A DNA stretch of 64,000 nucleotides from the NCBI RefSeq assembly GCF_009389715.1, contig NC_052392.1:40591668-40655667 (forward strand). Reading direction: 5' to 3'. The notes under the pieces are model-generated. The model saw only the letters and a list, made by a program, of their open reading frames with translations. It ran no database searches and was not told where the DNA came from. A program made the translations under genes and the position numbers. This stretch comes from Phoenix dactylifera. Its lineage: Eukaryota; Streptophyta; Magnoliopsida; Arecales; Arecaceae. This document shows positions 45,521 to 57,014 of this stretch, one piece after another (position 1 is the stretch's first letter; each line of letters starts with the position of its first letter).

Positions 45521-47130
45521 CATTTAACCTAGACTAAAATCCACGGATGATGCTACTGGAATAGGATGCTCACATTTCCTAGTCTCCGAAGATTGCCTAC
45601 TGTATATGTATAACGGCTGGAATGCTATTCCTGGTTCCTACCCGATGCCCGTCAAGAGGGCACAGGCTGTTCTCATGTGCTTGGCTCTTTCTGGGAAATT
45701 TTATGGTGGCTGGACTACAAGTTAGGATCATCATAGCTCCTCGAACATTATTGTAGTTATTATAGAACAACAGCATGACTATGACAGATAGCACAAACTA
45801 ACGAGCTTATAGAACAAACTATCGAGCTTACCTATTATTTTTTTGGGGCAGGGATCGTGTCCATGAGTCCAAATCTGAACTCAAAGTCGATGGCAATTAT
45901 ACCTTGTCTATCAGTTTGAGATGCTAAAAATGCGAAAAACATCTCCTTCAGGCTTCATCCATCTTATCCCTAGCTTGCAGGCATGCATGAAGGTTAAATT
46001 ACAGAGGAGGTTCAATTCAGAGGGGTGCTGACAAAAGAAATGGCGTCAGCAGATTCTTGAAGCCTTTTGCAAGACTACTGTGAAGGCAAGGACAAATATC
46101 ACGGGAATTGACGAATTAATGGCGCGGTCTTAATTTCTCCACAATTGGAGTAGGGGCTGCAACCAAGTTGTTGCTCGCTCGGCAAAGCTAGAGTTGACCT
46201 GCTGCACTCCAGGATGCACATGCATGCGGTCATCAACCACACCGGAGTTAATTGCTTTTGAGCATATAAATGGAGTCACAGGCTCTCTCTCCCTTCCTTT
46301 TTCCGTCCCCATGGGAATAGCACCACGACCATGGGTTAAAGAGAGGTAGAGGGAGGCCCATGTGCTGCATGTGTTCTTGCTTCAAGTCTGGGAAAGTCCA
46401 TGATACGGGAGCGCATCCTCAAGCCTTTCACGTGTAATTCTTAATTACAACAGTTCCTATTCGGAATCTTAGCTTTGACATGCAGTTCGTGATGCTGGTG
46501 CAACCATACACCTATTATATATATCCACCGGCATCATCTCTAGCTTACGGAGTTGGACCCTTGAATTGGTCTAAGAATTAACCATGTGATGGATCGCAAA
46601 CTTCCGGTGTACACTTCCGGCCTCCTTGTACTACGGGAGTGCATGTTCTAACTAACTTCTCCAATGTAATGAAGTTTACTAATAATAATAATAATAGGGA
46701 AAGAATGATCGTTTGGTTTGTCTTGGATTAAAAAAGACCGAGTTGGATTGCGACCTCCATTTCTACGCTCCTTGGGTGGTGGCTACCTCTAGGCTAATAG
46801 TCGGGCACAAGCAATTTTTTATATGACAGTATGGAAGGAAAACGTGTTTCCTCTGACGTCGCAGGTACACGTCATAATAAATTTACGGAAAATGGTGCTA
46901 TTGGGGATATGGAATCCAATCAAGTTGCAGGAAACTCGAAGTCGAACTATTGTAGGACTTGCATTGCCGGGCAACTGGCATGAGAATGCTGCATTGGAGG
47001 TCAACTGGGCTACATTGGGAAGTAATGGGCTTGCATGCGGTCAACTAAAACAAGCCGCAGACATATGATCGTGCTTCTTCTTTAATAGAAGAGGAAATTT
47101 AGAGTGGTTGAAGCAGTTGAAGAGCTAAGA
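45521..47130. other. intergenic/upstream region of the expansin gene
   Basis: Contains a (TAA)n run at 46681-46696 and a CACGTG-like core (TTCACGTGTAA) near 46428, a possible bZIP/bHLH site about 800 bases before the start codon. No gene was recognised. Confidence 0.45.
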
Positions 47131-47140
47131 TGTGGTACAT

Positions 47141-47146
47141 TATAAA
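47141..47146 (+). promoter_or_regulatory. TATA box of the expansin gene
   Basis: TATAAA lies 84 bases before the ATG at 47225, giving a short leader of roughly 50 bases. This also rules out the upstream in-frame ATG at 47132. Confidence 0.6.
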
Positions 47147-47224
47147 GAGAGAGGTAATGGATTGAATTCGGAAAAGCATGCAGTAGCAGCCTATCAGCTC
47201 CGCTATCCGGTTTTGCGAAGAGAC

Positions 47225-48070
47225 ATGGAGAAGGCTGCTAGCTTCGGAGCTACCCTGCTGATATTGGTGGCCTCGCTCGCCTCTGAATCTAGAGGATCGA
47301 TGGCCCAATGGATACCTGCCTCTGCCACATTCTATGGAGGAGGTGATGCTTCTGGCACCATGGGTAGGTGGACCTGCACCATATTCCCTTAGCCTTTATC
47401 TATGTTTATACCCGACGTCTGTTTTGCGCTGCTTTAAATTAGGTCTTTGCATGCATGATCCTAGTCTTTGCTCATCAGACACCAAATGTAAACTCGAGAA
47501 GCCTGACTTTGATGATAATAAACCTAATGCACAAAAGAGATTAGGCAAAGAACTCGATCTGTGAGACTTCTCATTTCCACGTTCTGAGATTCCAAAAATA
47601 CTGCATGCTTCCTGTCCAAATTAATCCTTTTGGGCCGGATGATATATAGAGCTTTTGAGCGAGCGTCGGCATGAACGCAGGGGGAGCTTGTGGCTACGGA
47701 AATCTATACAACGATGGATATGGTATCGAGAACGCGGCGCTGAGCACGGCGCTGTTCAACAGCGGCGGCTCGTGCGGTATGTGCTTCCATATAGTTTGCG
47801 ATGCAAGCAAGTCACCGTGGTGCAAGAAGGGCACGTCCATTACAGTCACAGCTACCAACTACTGCCCGCCCAACTACGACCTGCCCAATGACAATGGCGG
47901 GTGGTGCAACCCACCGAGGGAGCACTTCGACATGTCTCAGCCTGCCTGGGAGACCATCGCCATCTACCGAGGGGGGATAGTGCCCGTTTACTACAGGAGG
48001 TAATGCCATTCTCGAGCGCAGCAGCGCAGACCAGAGCATATATAAGCTAAGCTTTAGATGGTTGTTTGGG

Positions 48071-48101
<31 letters not shown>

Positions 48102-48433
48102 TCATCTCTGACTAGAGCATTCGCAGGGTTTCATGCCAGAGGACTGGAGGCATCAGGTTCGCCATCAACGGCAGGGACTACTTTGAACTGGTTCTAGTGT
48201 CCAATGTAGGGGGCAGTGGCGTGGTCTTCGGCATGTGGATCAAAGGATCCGGAACTGATTGGATTGTTATGAGTAGGAACTGGGGCATGAACTGGCACAC
48301 CCTTACCTACTTGAATGGACAGAGCCTGTCCTTCCGGGTGCAGACCGATGATGGCCGGGTCAAGACCGCATATAATGTGGCACCTTCCACCTGGAAATTT
48401 GGCGACACCTACGCCACATCAATCCAATTTTAA
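47225..48433 (+). CDS. Alpha-expansin (EXPA)
   Basis: Three exons, 47225-47363, 47681-47999 and 48127-48433, give 254 residues. Residues 1-24 are a signal peptide ([13 protein letters not shown]). The six-stranded double-psi beta-barrel domain follows: [20 protein letters not shown], then [37 protein letters not shown] (HFD motif at 128-130) and [13 protein letters not shown]. The C-terminal CBM63-type domain starts near [20 protein letters not shown] and ends at ATSIQF. The GGWCNPP insert and HFD motif place it in EXPA rather than EXPB. Alpha-expansins loosen cell walls during growth by a non-hydrolytic mechanism. CGMCFHIVC and [11 protein letters not shown] differ from the commoner CGSCYEI and RTGWMxMSRNW. 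Start chosen by signal peptide and TATA box. Intron 2 holds an (AT)n tract (about 48073-48101). Confidence 0.95.
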
Positions 48434-51400
48434 CAATTGATCTGGAATTGTCCTCTTCTTTTGACTCTCAGGCAGTTTCAGCACACTGCAGCAACACCAT
48501 GCCGCTCTGATCTTCTTGTGTCATTTCTTCCCTTTTCCCTCTTTACTCTTATCAGATTTTGAGTTGCCTAGGCAGCGGCTTTAGATTAAAGTAGCCCACC
48601 TAGCAGCATGATTCTGTGGAATAAACGATAAAAGCTCCCCTTGCATCCAGGCTTCCGTTCGCAAGTTCCTTTTATACTTTCAGTATAAAGCTAAGGCAAT
48701 CCTGAAGCTGAATCCAGGGCCGACCATCTTTTTCGTTAAATCAAGAAAATAAAAAAGATGCCGGTGGAGCTCGTTGAATTATCTGATCTGATGAGCTTAA
48801 TATTAGTGCACTAAGGGTGATAAACCAGGTCTGCTCGATACTACATTTCGTTGTGTTTGTAAACTTGAAGAGGACTTGAAATTTTAGTTCCTCACTGATA
48901 ATATGATGTGTTAGTAGAAAATATTACACACTGATCGGCAGTCTCGATGATCTAATTTTATGTCATCAATAGCCCACAATCCACATCATATAGAGCTTGA
49001 TCAACAATTAGCGAACATGATAGATGACGATTGAGACTGTGGCCTTCATTTATTTCTCTCTTTACCATAGCTCGTGCAGTCGCATGGTTGTGATCATCCA
49101 GGCATCAGAACAACAGCAGAACCAAGTCCGTCGAGCTACTTGTGAATTTTCGAGGCAAAAAATGAAGATCAAAACAAATTGACGTGGTATACCTAGATTT
49201 ATTCTAATACATCATCTAATCCTTCATCGACAACATGCCAACACTCGGTGATAAGGTATTGATTGATAACAACTTAACAATGTCATTAACAAATTACTAT
49301 ATGAAATTATAGATTCATAAACATTAAAATGAGAAATATTGCAGCCCTATTGCAGACTACTCCACAAACATCTATAGGAGAGTTCCATACATTTATTATA
49401 CCCACTAAGCACCATATTTTTAGTTGAAAAATGACAACTATTATGCAATTAACAAAGCATCTAAAGGTGCATTATTAAAATAAGAGTCCGCAAGGACATT
49501 ATGAATACCCATAATGATCATGAGATCATGAAATCACATTCATAGGTCTGGAATATCAGTTTGTGCTGATTTGGCTCATGCAACAGAGCATCCCCCACCA
49601 TGAAGTTAAGAAACTCATTGTGCAACCGTGCTTTTCAATTGTTAAAGACCAAAATTTTGACAGGATAGGCAAGAAGGGATTCCAAATGAGAGTATAAAAG
49701 CCAATCGATACAAGTTCATAGATTGATTTTCTAAATCAACTACATGGAAAAAAAACATGTCACTTGGAAGCAGTCAACTGCGAAGCATAGCTTACATTTC
49801 CTTCAGATTACTTCCTTCCTTCAGCACATTGCCCGTGCAGTACTATTTTAAGCATCTCCCAAAGTAGCAATCCCACAATCCTTCACCTAGCCTGTCTACC
49901 TCAAGAGATGCCACATCATCATCCATTACATTCTCCTGCCTCTAGCCTCCCTGCAAATATTATTTTCTCACCATCTTCATCCCGTTCACGCTGACTTCGA
50001 TAAAAAGCAGCACAGTTCAATGTGATTGTCATGTATGCTAAAGTTCACTTCACCATAAACTTGATATACTCTGAATTCAGCCATTGCCCTATTGACAAGT
50101 AAGATCTTTCTTGCCACTGCATAGCACATACTGCAGTGGAAAGTAAAAGAGGAAAAAGAAAGTGCAGAATTTTCGAAAACATAGGGCAGAACATGGAGAG
50201 AAGAAAGGCACAGGAGAGTGAGAAGGCAAGAGCCAGAAGATTATGCAGGGCATTCTCCAAATTAGCGTAAAGGTTTTCCAACAGAACAAGCAGACATGGC
50301 TACTTAAGAGGTTAAAATTATCCATGTAGCCTGCACGCTTGGATTTATAGAAGAGAATATATTCTCCAGACTTCATGGTGGGTCGTTATTACTGGGTGGA
50401 GCTCTATGCTTGTCTAGTGGAAGCCAAGTTGGAAAGCAGAACATAATCTTTAAAATTGTAAAAAATAAAAGGTGTGCTTTAGAAGAAGAACTGCACGAGA
50501 ATAGAGCCATGTTTTTGCCATCAACATGGACCCTGAACTGCAAACAAGAGCTGCATGATGGGTTATGCTTTTCGACACTGATGGACAAGCATACCAACCA
50601 TCCATAACCAAACGTATCTCCCTCTTCTTACGTGCTCTCAATAGCCACTTATCTCCAGATTCCTTTCTAGAATTTCTTTCTTCCACAACAGAAACTGATG
50701 CTATCAACATACTTCAATATTAGTTATAGTATTATTGAATCTGATGCTTAGTCTAATCAAGAATAGTACTGGTTCCTGGACTAGATGCCCATATACTTCT
50801 TTGCGGCGAAACAAAGGTGATCTCAAGTAATTTTTTTCAGTACAGAAGATGGTACAAGAAAAACGTAATAGGAATTAAATTTAAGAAAAATATTCAAGAA
50901 ATTCATGCAGTCGTTTTCAATAGATCAAGCATAGGCAGGTATGAGAGGCTTTCCGTAACTGGAACATCATATGCATCACCAAACTTCTTTTCTGCACAGC
51001 ACAAATATACAGAGAGTTCACTATTTTGCCCCTTCACGGATCTTTGAGTTTAAATTGGTTCATCTTGGCAAGCAAAACAATTATTCTAGGTAATTCCTTC
51101 TTTACTAATTGAAATAATTCTTTGACATAGAAAAAAATGAGAAAGAAAGCAATTAATCACTGCTCCTCAAACTTAAGCAAAAGCCAACCAGCTCTCTCCT
51201 CTAGAAATTAGGAATCATTTTTCAAATAATAATGGAAATACAATGTCCAAAATATTTGCTTCATCATAAGTATCCATATAGTTTGAGGACAACCAATTTT
51301 CAGGCTTTCATACATGTTAGGAATATATGTTATTTCATTGCCAGATAACATAAGTGAACCTTATATTGCAGCTTGGTTGTTTTCCACAGGTCCATAGATA

Positions 51401-51590
51401 TCTAATACTGAATGCTGAACACCATATTATATGATAAGATGGGCTAACCTCTTTTTAAGAGCAAGAGCATCCATTTGCATCAAATTTCGAGTCGTTGAAT
51501 CAAGATTATGCCAAATACAATGATCTAGAAAGTTAATTTTTAAAAAAAAGAAAAACCCTTCCCCGCTGTTGCAAGCCAGATATGTGCAAC
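48434..51590. other. intergenic, no gene recognised
   Basis: The first few hundred bases are the expansin 3' flank. Frames at 50045-50376 (-), 50373-50597 (-), 50410-50607, 50450-50710 (-) and 50817-51047 show no domain, signal or splice support. Confidence 0.5.
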
Positions 51591-51591
51591 C

Positions 51592-52900
51592 CTACGGTTC
51601 AACTACCCTAATCATAATTGCCTAGGGCACCATGAGTTAGATCCATTGAAAGTGGTCATATGGAGGCCCGAGAACTCTCAAGGAACCATGTGGATCAAGC
51701 TCTGATCCAATCGCAAACATTTACTGTGCAAACATTCCAATGGCAAGTCAACTGCAGTCAAAAGGCAGTTGATGGTGAACAACTCACCATTAGAAGTGGT
51801 GCCCGACAGCGCCACATTCACCATTAGAAGATTTCCAATGATGCTTTTCAATCACCGTCAAAACCAGAAAGGTCCATGTCCCACCTCTATTCCGCTGGCC
51901 ATGTATCACCGTCAAAAGACTTTTGACAATTCCATGTTCACCATCGAAACCACCTTCTAGAAGATCCAACTGCACATTACCAAATATCTGAAGGACTGGG
52001 GGCCAAGTCCAAGTCGAGGATCAAGACTAAGAAAATTGATGGTGAACCTTTCATCATCAAATTAGATCTGACAGTAGCATAACTACCATTCGAAGCATTG
52101 CAATGGTAGCTAGGTTGCTAGCGGAACACTTTTCCTTTCTAGGAACACCCTTTCAGTGAAAAGACTTAGTTTAGATGATTTAGGAGCATTATTTCATTCA
52201 AGTTTTTCAAGGATTCAGATAACATCCAGTTGTTCTTATTCCTTGTATATGCCTCAAAAGCATGGCATGCCGTACCGGCCCGTACCAACCCGTACCTGTC
52301 TGGGCTGAGACCGGTACCGGATCAGCGTGGAATCCGGTACCGAGAGCTTTTCATTAGAAAACCGGCCGGTACAACTGCCGTACCGGGCCGCCACCGATAC
52401 GCCGACCGGTACCGGTATGGCGGTCGTACCGGGCCGCCACCGATACGCCGACCGGTACCGGTATAGCGGACCTTGCTCAAAAGTCTATAAATATTCCCCT
52501 ACGTACCCCTTGTTTTCACAAGTTAATGAGAATTATCTTTTTTGGATGCTATTTTGCTCCTTTTTCCTTGCTTGATGAATTCTGTACAAGTCTCAATAGA
52601 TTCTAGAAATGACAGCAAGGCCAACTAGGGGATTCCTTGGCTGTGGCATGCTTTGAGGCATCAGTTGGTAGATTCCTTGGCATTTAGAAGCTCTTTGGTC
52701 GCAAAGTGAAGAAACTACTAGGTATCTTAGCTCTTAGATCTAGTTTGCCTAGGACTCTAGTTTTTTAAATGAATTTCTTACTTTGTAACTTCTAGATTTA
52801 AGTCATATCTTGCTTAAGAAAATTAATTTCTTGCTTAGATATTTACAATCTTCCACTACTTCACTCTAAATCTAATGCTAGGCCTTCTCCACCCTCATCA
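51592..52900 (+). repeat. left LTR, with a TACCGG-rich insertion
   Basis: Aligns with 55931-57014 except for about 220 bases at 52255-52475, which are absent from the right copy. The right copy passes directly from TTACAGGCA to the TCCTTGATCC region. The left LTR ends in CATCA at 52900, just before the primer-binding site. Confidence 0.65.
52262..52474. repeat. TACCGG-type GC-rich repeat inserted in the left LTR
   Basis: Dense in the palindrome ACCGGTACCGGT and variants. A unit GTACCGGGCCGCCACCGATA, CGCCGACCGGTACCGGTAT, occurs twice (about 52380 and 52428; period about 48). It is strikingly GC-rich beside its neighbours. A decayed relative, with GGATACCGG and GGCATACCGACAC, occurs at 60050-60240. 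The repeat has no reading frame of interest. Confidence 0.65.
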
Positions 52901-53096
52901 ACAAATTTTAGTATTAAAGCAAGTTTTTTCCTAGTTTCCCTTACGCTGGTAACTTGCCACACCAGAATTGCCATAATAACAACTAGAACCAGCAGCCTCG
53001 CAAGGACAAAATAAAATAGTGCACTTGACCATAGACGACTTCTTTAGAAAGTCGGAGCAAGCAGCATTCCAAAATTAGCTAGCCTCAATTAATGAC

Positions 53097-53225
53097 TATT
53101 TCAATTGGCATCACTTATCCGATGAGAAGCAAGTCCAATTTGTCAAAGCTAAGTCGAAAGGCCCAGCCCACAGCTGGTGGTCTACTATGGCACGACACCT
53201 ATCACAACATGGGCTCAAAGGATAA
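53097..53225 (+). pseudogene. Gag remnant of the LTR retrotransposon
   Basis: The frame reads YFNWHHLSDEKQVQFVKAKS, then KGPAHSWWSTMARHLSQHGL, and stops at TAA (53223-53225). The pattern (aromatic cluster, Lys-rich helix, then a WW motif) is that of the retrotransposon Gag domain. It is broken by stops on both sides and lacks the zinc knuckle, so it is not functional. Confidence 0.6.
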
Positions 53226-53255
53226 ACTGTAAGATTGCTACATTTTCTATGACTA

Positions 53256-55907
53256 CTCATGAACCCTTTACACTTGGATGCTCCAGCTGAAGCAAGGTGC
53301 AAACGTGGAAGCGGAGGAGAGAGGAAGGAGAGCGAGGAGAGAATTCAACTCAAATGTGGAGAAAAAAGATTTCAATTGCTCCAAGCGTTTGAAAGGTTCT
53401 GCCTCAATAAGAGTGAGGTCATCCTCTTTTATAGACCAAAAACATAAACTGGATTTCAAGCATTCTTGGAGTCCGAAAGTTAGCTCTGCCGCTCGTAGCC
53501 GACAGATAAAAGAATGACAAGACTAAAGAAAGAAGGAAAAACCGAAAAGACTCAAAGCAATTTGCTTTTCAGAAAGTAAAGCATCTTGCTTTTAAAAAAG
53601 TTGCTTTTTGAAAAGTCGATTCCTTTTTCTTTGGCTGGAGTGATTTCTTCCACCTGAAGAAAAGTTGAAGTTGACATAAAGTTAAAGTAGCTTTATGAAA
53701 AGTAAATTCCTTGTGCCAGAGACTTCTCCCTTTGAGGATGTGCTGGCATAAAGCTGACTTGACTTAAAGTGGCTTTATGGAAAGGAGATTCCCTTTGTCT
53801 GGAGGAAAGGAGATTCCTTGGCTCCGAAGCAATGCTCTGTAAGGCTAATGTAGACATAAAGCTGCTTTATTACAGCTGAAACGACTTTATCGGGCGCCAA
53901 AAGTAGATTCCTTCTGATGATGGTCCGCCGAAAGCTGATTCCTTCTGGATGAAGCTTGCCAAAGGTGGATTCCTTCTGTTTGGTGGCTCAACTACTGATT
54001 TGGCTGATCACATGTCTCGGTCTGCTGAGGCTGATGACGATCAGTCTGAGTGATGGGCAGCCTCTTTGCCTTTGCCTTTGTCCTGTGAATTGAGCTTGAT
54101 TGGCTGGAATTTGATTGCTCCTTTTCTTGGTCTGGTGGCAAGAACTCTCTGCCACATGGCTTCTGTCTTGTCATCTGGTCCGAGAGATTGTGCTTCATCT
54201 TCGTAGAGGTCTTGAGATTCCCCTGCTAGGCATCTGTATTTGTTGTTATTCTCTGGGGAAGATGCAGAGGATGAATTGGTCTTCATGGAGGCAGTTGACA
54301 TTAGATGTGCCTCGAATGTGCAGTAAAATTGCTGCTTCATATGATCAAAATATTTGACCATGATCTCCTCAATGCAGTGAGGATGCTTTCTTGCGAACTT
54401 ATTTTTTAAGTTAACAAAATAGCTATCATGAAGGTCAGTTGATTGCTGAGATATGGCATGTTGATTTATGCTCTTATAAAAAATTAAATTAGTTTTTATG
54501 GTAATGATTATGTCGTCATATTTTTCTCTGGGCATGCCCAGCCACCACTTATATGGCATGGATATGAAAATGGGCCCTATCCGCAAAAATGGAAGCCAAA
54601 AAAAATCTTCCTGCGCTTAAAAAAAAGTTTTTATATAAGTGGTGGCTGGGCATGCCCAGAGAAAAATATGATGACATAATCACCACCATAAAAAACTAAT
54701 TTAATTTTCTATAGGAGCATGAATCAACATGTCATATCTCAGCAATCAGCTGACCTTCATGATAGCTATTTTGTTAACTTAAAATAAGTTTGCAAGAAAG
54801 CATCCTCACTGCACTGAGGAGATCATGGTCAAATATCTTGATCATATGAAGCAGCAATTTACTGCACATTCGAGGCACATCCAATATCAACTGCCTCCAT
54901 AAAAACCAATTCATCCTCTGCATCTTTACCAGAGGATAATAACAAATATAGATGCCTAGCAGGAGAATCTTAGGACCCCTACGAAGACGAAGCACAGTCT
55001 TTCAAACCAGAGAACAAGACAGAAGCTATGTGGCAGAGAGTTCTTGCCACTAAACCAAGAAAAGAAGCAATCAAGTTTCAAGCAATTAAGCTCAATTCAC
55101 AGGACAAAGGCAAAGGCAAAGAGCCTGCCCATCACTCAGACTGATCGTCATCAGCCTCAGCAGACCGAGACATGTGATCAGCCAAATCAATAGTTGAGTC
55201 ACCTAACACCAAACAGAAGGAATCCACCTTCGGCAAGCTTCATCCAGAAGGAATAAGCTTTCGGCGGACAATTATCAGAAGGAATCTACTTTCGGCGCCC
55301 GACAACGTCGCCTCAGCTGTAATAAAGCAGCTTTATGTCTACATTAGCCTTACAGAGCATTGCTTCGGAGCCAAGGAATTTTCTTTCCTCCATAAAGCCA
55401 CTTTAAGTCAAGTCAGCTTTATGCGAGCACATCCTCAGAGGAAAAAATCTCTGGCACAAGGAATCTACTTTTCATAAAGCTACTTTAGCTTTATGCCGAT
55501 ATCAGCTTTTCTTCGGGCGGAAGAAATCACTCTAATCAAAAAAAAAAAGGAATCGGCTTTTCGAAAAGCAACTTTTGTAAAAGCAAGATGTTTTACTTTC
55601 TGAAAAGCAAATTGCTTTGAGTCTTTTCGATCTTTCCTTTTTCTTTCTTTAGTCGTGTCATTCTTTTACCTATTGGCCACAAGCAGCAGAGCTAACTTTC
55701 GGACTCTAAGAATGCTTGGAATCCAGTTTATGTTTTTGGTCTGTAAAAGGGGACGACCTCACCCATGTTGAGGCAGAACCTTTCAGACCCTTGGAGTAAT
55801 AGAAATCTCTTTTCTCCACATCTGAAATGCGTTCTCTCCTCGCTCTCCTTCCTCTCTCCTCCGCTACCACGTTTGGCATCCGAGCTTATTCTAGGGTTCA
55901 TTTCAAC
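53256..55907. repeat. giant inverted repeat, arms about 1.3 kb, 78-bp loop
   Basis: Left arm 53256-54554, right arm 54633-55907, spacer 54555-54632. The arms are near-continuous reverse complements. At the inner edge, CCAGCCACCACTTATAT faces ATATAAGTGGTGGCTGG. In the middle, GGCTGATCACATGTCTCGGT faces ACCGAGACATGTGATCAGCC. At the outer edge, ATGAACCCT and ACGTGGAAGCGGAGGAGAGA face their complements. The arms differ by scattered substitutions and a few indels. Read outward from the centre, each arm has a coding-like segment, then a non-coding stretch with repeated GGAATC and CTTTATG words, then a TATA-like CTATAAAAG (left arm, minus strand, about 53435) and a pyrimidine-rich leader-like tail. 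Confidence 0.88.
54041..54586 (-). CDS. 181-codon frame in the left arm of the inverted repeat, unknown protein
   Basis: The frame starts in the loop region and ends in the arm. The predicted product is hydrophilic, with a WWLGM motif near residue 14, a Lys/His-rich stretch around KNKFARKHPHCIEE, and an acidic, then Lys-rich C-terminus (SQDKGKGKEAAHHSD). I do not recognise the family. The equivalent frame in the right arm (54633 onward, plus) is interrupted because a CAA codon became TAG at about 54972 and by other changes. That one arm remains open may be chance or recent age. Candidates are a retroelement accessory protein or a fragment of an endogenous pararetrovirus (Caulimoviridae); neither is shown. 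Expression is unknown. Confidence 0.35.
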   Translation of the reverse strand: MRIGPIFISMPYKWWLGMPREKYDDIIITIKTNLIFYKSINQHAISQQSTDLHDSYFVNLKNKFARKHPHCIEEIMVKYFDHMKQQFYCTFEAHLMSTASMKTNSSSASSPENNNKYRCLAGESQDLYEDEAQSLGPDDKTEAMWQRVLATRPRKGAIKFQPIKLNSQDKGKGKEAAHHSD

Positions 55908-55930
55908 GAGATCCCAATCCAACAGGTGGC

Positions 55931-57014
55931 CAAGTTTTAACTACTATAGTCATGATTACCTATACCTGCGGCCCCATGAGTTAGACTCATCAGAAGGTTC
56001 ATATGGAGGCTCGATAACTCTCAAGAAGCCATGTGGATTGAGCATCTAGTAGCAAACATCCCACCACCAGAAATGTTTCAATGGCAAGCTAACTCCATCA
56101 GGAGGCAATTGATAGTGAAAAAGTGCTCAACAACACCTCATTCACTACCAAAAGTCTTCCAAGAGCATCACAATCACCATTAGAACAAGATGGGTCCACG
56201 TCCCACCTTTATTCCAATGGCAATATAATTGCCACTGGAAGACATTTGACATATCCATGTTCAACATCAAAAGCCACCTTCTAGAAGACCTGCGGATGAA
56301 GCAACTGACTCTAAGCCCGACTCCTTCAAATTGAATAGCACAGGATCAACTGTCCGAAGGACTAGAGACCAAATCTGAGTCAAAGGCCAAGATTGAGAAA
56401 ACTGATGACTTTCATGTCAAAAAAAATCCTACAAGACCATAAGTATTGCCTGAAGCATTCAGGCAGCAGCTAGGTCGTCGTGGGAACACTTTTTCTTCTA
56501 CAAGTGCCCTTTTAGTGAGAAGTCTTAGTTCATGTGTTTTATGAGCTTTTTTTAAAAGCTTTCCAAGGAATCTAATAACATCCAGTCATTCTTATCCCTT
56601 ACAGGCATCCTTGATCCTATAATATGCACCTCTTATTTTCACAAGTTAATGAGAATTATTCTTTTGGGTGCTATCTTTCTCCTTTTTCCAGTGTAGTAAA
56701 ATCTATGCAAGTCCTGATGGATTCTGGGAATAATGGTGAGGCCAATTGATGAATTCCTTGGTCGCAACGTGCTTCAATGGATTAGTTGGCGAATTCCTTA
56801 CCATGTAGAAACCCTTTGGTAGTAAGGCGAAGAAGCTACTAGGTATGCCTAGCTTGTAGATCTAGTTTCCCTAGCCTTTCTAATTTTCAAATTAATTTCT
56901 TTCTTTCAGACTTCTAGGTTTTGATCATATCTTGCTTAAGACGACTAATTTCTAAGATAATTATAGTTTCCGCTCTATTTTGAAGCTAATGTCAAGTCTT
57001 CTCAGCCTGCATCA
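55931..57014 (+). repeat. right LTR
   Basis: Pairs with 51592-52900. It lacks the TACCGG insertion and ends with GCATCA at about 57014, comparable to CTCATCA at the end of the left copy. Confidence 0.65.

Larger units (their letters stand above)
51592..57014 (+). mobile_element. LTR-retrotransposon remnant containing a giant inverted repeat
   Basis: Two direct repeats flank the unit: about 51592-52900 and about 55931-57014. Shared text in order includes CATATGGAGGC, ACTCTCAAG, ACCTTCTAGAAGA, AACATCCAGT, TTTTCACAAGTTAATGAGAA, TAGATCTAGTTT and ATATCTTGCTTAAGA. They behave as LTRs. The left one carries a TATA box (TATAAAT, 52484) and is followed within 10 bases by TAGTATTAAAGC (52909-52920), a degenerate tRNA-iMet primer-binding site. 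A short Gag remnant follows at 53097-53225. The remaining interior (53256-55907) is an inverted repeat. No protease, reverse transcriptase or integrase was seen. Divergence between the LTRs is high, so the insertion is old. Confidence 0.65.

Noticed and set aside
47132-47224. In-frame upstream ATG for the expansin
   Set aside because: It lies before the TATA box and would block recognition of the signal peptide that starts at 47225.
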